A stretch of DNA of 8,699 bases from Synergistaceae bacterium (GTDB lineage Bacteria > Synergistota > Synergistia > Synergistales > Aminobacteriaceae), in the NCBI GenBank assembly GCA_017427625.1, contig JAFRSL010000004.1:1-8699 (forward strand). The letters run 5' to 3'. Made by a program: the position numbers and the translations under genes. A model generated the notes under the pieces. It was not told where the DNA came from and did no database searches. It saw only the letters and a program-made list of their open reading frames with translations. Each line of letters starts with the position of its first letter. Positions within the stretch are counted from its first letter, which is position 1. This document shows, in pieces, positions 6,135 through 8,699 of the stretch.

Positions 6135-8699
6135 TTATTCGTCTTCTTCAGGGCAAGGAACGTTATACGCCACAGCCGTAAGCACAGGAATAACCAGCAG
6201 CGTAAGCACCGTGCTCACCGTTAGCCCCGCCATGATTGTAACCGCCATTGGCCCGAACATTACGTCCCATATCAACGGAATCATTCCGAGAACCGTCGTT
6301 AATGCCGACATCGCTACGGGTCTGAGCCTCGATATTCCGTCCTCAACGATTGCCTCGTATTTGTCCCTTCCGGCCGCAAAATCCGCGCTAACTTGGTCAA
6401 GCAAGACGATTGAGTTCTTCGCAAGCATTCCGACAAGCGAGAGCAGTCCCACGATTGCAAGGAAGCTAACGTCCATTCCCGCAACCCATAACCCCATAAC
6501 AACGCCTATCAGTATCAGCGGCAATGACACGAAGATTATGATTGTTTGACGGAAGCCGTTGAAGAGAAATATCATGATGAGGAACATTATCAGCACCGCC
6601 GGCGGAAATGCTACAGCCATTCCAGCCATCGACTCGTCCGAGAGTTCCATCTGTCCGCCAAATTCAAGCGTGTAACCAAGCGGCAAGGGTATCGCCTCAA
6701 TCTTTGGCCTTATCCTCGCAAGCATCTCGTCAGCGTTAGTGCCCAGCTTGATCTCGCTCATGGCCGTCATCATTCTGCTTCTGTCGCGGTGAATGATTAT
6801 GTCGTCCTCGAACGCTGTCTCCAAATTCGTGAAGACCGTACCGAGCGGGACTGCCTTGTTCACGGTCGGAGACCAAACAGGGAGCGAGCTTAGAAGGGCG
6901 ATGTTGTTGCGTTCCTCTGGCGTTAATGCCGCGTATATAGCGAGTGATTTATCACCGTCCCTGAATGAGCCGATTGTTGTCCCCGTCGTTGCTGTCTGAA
7001 TTGCCATGTTGATTAGAGGGCGCGACAATCCCAAATTTTGCATCTGGTCTTTGAGGATTACGGGGCGGATAACCTCGACTTTCTCCCTCCAGTCAGTTCG
7101 CAGGAATTGCGATGATGGGTCTCTCTCCATGATTTCGAGTGCCTTTTTCGTGAGACCTCGCAAAATTTCAGGGTCGTTGCCGTAGAACCTCGCGCCAATC
7201 TTCTCACTCATTCCGCTTCCACGCGCAAACAGCTTGCAATGCCCGTCAACTTCCGGCATATTATCCTCGATGTATTGTTGCGTCTTGAGAATCATGTTGC
7301 GTGAGTCTTTCGCGTCCTTCATTTCGACCATGAGCTGAGAAAACGCGGTGTTGCTCTCAGGAGGTGAGTATGTCAGCATGAATCTTAGTCCACCGCCGCC
7401 GATGAACTGCGTAACGTTCTTCACTTCCGGCTGTGAGCTGAGATAGTCGGCAAGCTCCTTCGTAACCTTCTCTTGACCCGCAAGTGATGTCCCCTGCTGG
7501 CTCCACAATTCGACGTTGTAATAAACGGTCTCAGCATCGGGGAAGAATGATGTTGCCATCTGCGAGAATATTATCATCGAGGCCGCGAACATTCCCACAG
7601 TGATTATGATTGTGAGTACCCTGTGCCGTAAGCAGCCCTCAAGACTCGCCCTGTACATTCGGAAAAGAAATCTGTCGTAGGGGTCTCCTTCCTGCTTTGA
7701 GAGTTTCAGCATGACTTTTCCAAGCGCGGGGGCAGCAACGAGTGCGGCAAACCAACTCAGCATCATTGAGATTGCGACAACCTGAAACATCGAGCTTAGG
7801 AACTCGCCGGCCTGTGCTTTCGACAGTCCTATGGGTGCAAAGGCCATGACAGCAATGAAAGTCCCGCCAAGCATTGCCCATATTGAGCCGTTCACGGATT
7901 CGGAGGCAGCGTCCTCGATGGACATTCCACGCTCAGTGCCGACAAGCATACCTTCAGCAACGACGATTCCGTTATCGACGAGCGAACCGAGAGCGATAAT
8001 CAGTGCCGCGAGCGAGACAATCTGCAAGGTTATCCCCGTGTTGTTCATGATGATGAATGTACCCGCAACCGTAATCAGCAGAACGAGACCGATGATCAGC
8101 CCTGAACGCAAGCCCATGAAGATTAGGAGAACGCCTACGACGATTGCAAGGCTCTCGATGAGGTTGACGATGAAGTCATTTGTCGACTTTATGACTTGGT
8201 CGGACTGCATGTATATTTCGTTCAGCTCAATTCCGACAGGACGGAAAGCCTCAAGCTCCTTCAGCCTCGCGGATACTCTGCGCCCCATGTTGACGACATT
8301 TCCGCCCTCGACCGTAGAAATTCCGATTGCTAGAGCAGGTCGGCTGTTGAATTTCATCTTGAAGCTCTGAGGGTCAGCATAATCACGCCTGACTGTCGCA
8401 ATGTCCCTCAGCCTCGTGAGATTTCCGCCCGCACTTCCTATCACCAAGTCGCTTATGTCATCGACGGAGAGAATCGCGCTTGTCGGTGAAATTCGTATGT
8501 ACCTGTCGCCGAGAGTGATGTTGCCGAGTGCCGAGAGAGTGTTCTGCTGAGTGAGTGCCGCAAATACCATTAGGGGCGAAAGGCCGGACGCTGACATTCT
8601 GCTTGCTGAGAACTCAATGTAGACCGCTTCAGTCTGTTCACCGAGAATCTTAACGCTCGCAACCTCGTCAACAAGTACTAGATTCTTCTTGAGGAAGTC
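6135..8699 (-). CDS. RND efflux transporter inner-membrane subunit (AcrB/HAE family), 5' end outside the window
   Basis: This is a proton-driven multidrug or metabolite exporter of the inner membrane, normally working as a trimer with a periplasmic adaptor and an outer-membrane channel. The frame is open to the right edge: 34 codons precede the first internal ATG (8597) and match family sequence (VASVKILGEQTEAVYIEFSA), so that ATG is not the start. About 854 of an expected 1,020-1,050 residues are visible; TM1 and the first pore subdomain are missing. Hydrophobic segments correspond to TM2-6, then TM7 (RVLTIIITVG), a second periplasmic loop, and TM8-12. Proton-relay positions: LVDNG in TM4 (Asp then Asn, codons at 7976-7971, where AcrB has Asp407-Asp408), Lys in LAKNS (6419-6417, AcrB Lys940), Arg in RLRP (AcrB Arg971), and Ser at the Thr978 position. 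It terminates at the hairpin at 6104-6127. Substrate is unknown; the pattern argues against the metal-exporting CzcA/CusA group. Confidence 0.93.
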   Translation of the reverse strand, partial: DFLKKNLVLVDEVASVKILGEQTEAVYIEFSASRMSASGLSPLMVFAALTQQNTLSALGNITLGDRYIRISPTSAILSVDDISDLVIGSAGGNLTRLRDIATVRRDYADPQSFKMKFNSRPALAIGISTVEGGNVVNMGRRVSARLKELEAFRPVGIELNEIYMQSDQVIKSTNDFIVNLIESLAIVVGVLLIFMGLRSGLIIGLVLLITVAGTFIIMNNTGITLQIVSLAALIIALGSLVDNGIVVAEGMLVGTERGMSIEDAASESVNGSIWAMLGGTFIAVMAFAPIGLSKAQAGEFLSSMFQVVAISMMLSWFAALVAAPALGKVMLKLSKQEGDPYDRFLFRMYRASLEGCLRHRVLTIIITVGMFAASMIIFSQMATSFFPDAETVYYNVELWSQQGTSLAGQEKVTKELADYLSSQPEVKNVTQFIGGGGLRFMLTYSPPESNTAFSQLMVEMKDAKDSRNMILKTQQYIEDNMPEVDGHCKLFARGSGMSEKIGARFYGNDPEILRGLTKKALEIMERDPSSQFLRTDWREKVEVIRPVILKDQMQNLGLSRPLINMAIQTATTGTTIGSFRDGDKSLAIYAALTPEERNNIALLSSLPVWSPTVNKAVPLGTVFTNLETAFEDDIIIHRDRSRMMTAMSEIKLGTNADEMLARIRPKIEAIPLPLGYTLEFGGQMELSDESMAGMAVAFPPAVLIMFLIMIFLFNGFRQTIIIFVSLPLILIGVVMGLWVAGMDVSFLAIVGLLSLVGMLAKNSIVLLDQVSADFAAGRDKYEAIVEDGISRLRPVAMSALTTVLGMIPLIWDVMFGPMAVTIMAGLTVSTVLTLLVIPVLTAVAYNVPCPEEDE

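Noticed and set aside
7831..8370. A 179-codon open frame on the plus strand, opposite the RND gene
   Set aside because: It lies wholly antisense to a well-conserved transporter, its translation is a Ser/Thr/Pro/Ile-rich string typical of reversed codons, and no convincing ribosome site or family motif is visible.
8597..8597. Taking the ATG at 8597 as the start of the RND gene
   Set aside because: The 34 codons before it are open and match RND sequence, and about 170 further N-terminal residues expected for the family must lie beyond the edge.
1..8699. A defence system, toxin-antitoxin pair, CRISPR array, mobile element or other new multi-gene system
   Set aside because: All coding sequence is explained by six known families. 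I saw no terminal repeats, direct-repeat arrays, integrase or transposase motifs, and no gap large enough for a hidden gene or structured RNA.

Overview
The window reads as ordinary core chromosome of an anaerobic bacterium with an outer membrane. Six protein genes fill almost all of it, two of them cut by the window edges. A resistance-nodulation-division (RND) exporter points to a two-membrane cell. Together with the mixed codon use, the divergent ATPase end of RecN and the gene content, this fits a Synergistota-like or related gut or rumen lineage. That taxonomic guess is inference from memory of protein families, with low to moderate confidence. I see no phage, plasmid, insertion sequence, CRISPR array, tRNA or rRNA.

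Left block, minus strand (1-4109): dcd (dCTP deaminase), nadK (NAD kinase), recN (DNA repair ATPase) and a PBP4B-like serine hydrolase follow one another in that transcription order. The gaps are 34 nt, a 1-nt overlap, and 12 nt. Each gene except recN has a clear Shine-Dalgarno sequence, so they probably form one operon read from a promoter region at 4110-4176. The 3' end of the hydrolase gene lies beyond position 1. Middle block, plus strand (4177-6104): an OB-fold plus HD-domain exonuclease of the YhaM type overlaps by 4 nt (ATGA) with an RluA-family pseudouridine synthase carrying an S4 domain. This looks like a two-gene RNA-metabolism operon divergent from the first block. Right block, minus strand (6135-8699): the inner-membrane subunit of an RND efflux pump, lacking its N-terminal part because the gene starts beyond the right edge. 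It converges on the pseudouridine synthase gene, and a short hairpin terminator sits between the two.

Functionally, dcd and nadK serve nucleotide and cofactor supply (the dTTP precursor pathway, NADP), recN serves double-strand-break repair, and the hydrolase probably acts on peptidoglycan or a related substrate in the envelope. The second operon handles RNA trimming and rRNA modification. The pump is an independent unit whose adaptor and outer-membrane partners, if adjacent, lie outside the window. I did not find an undescribed system. The observations below are modest: variant residues in known families, tight gene coupling, and a compact divergent promoter.
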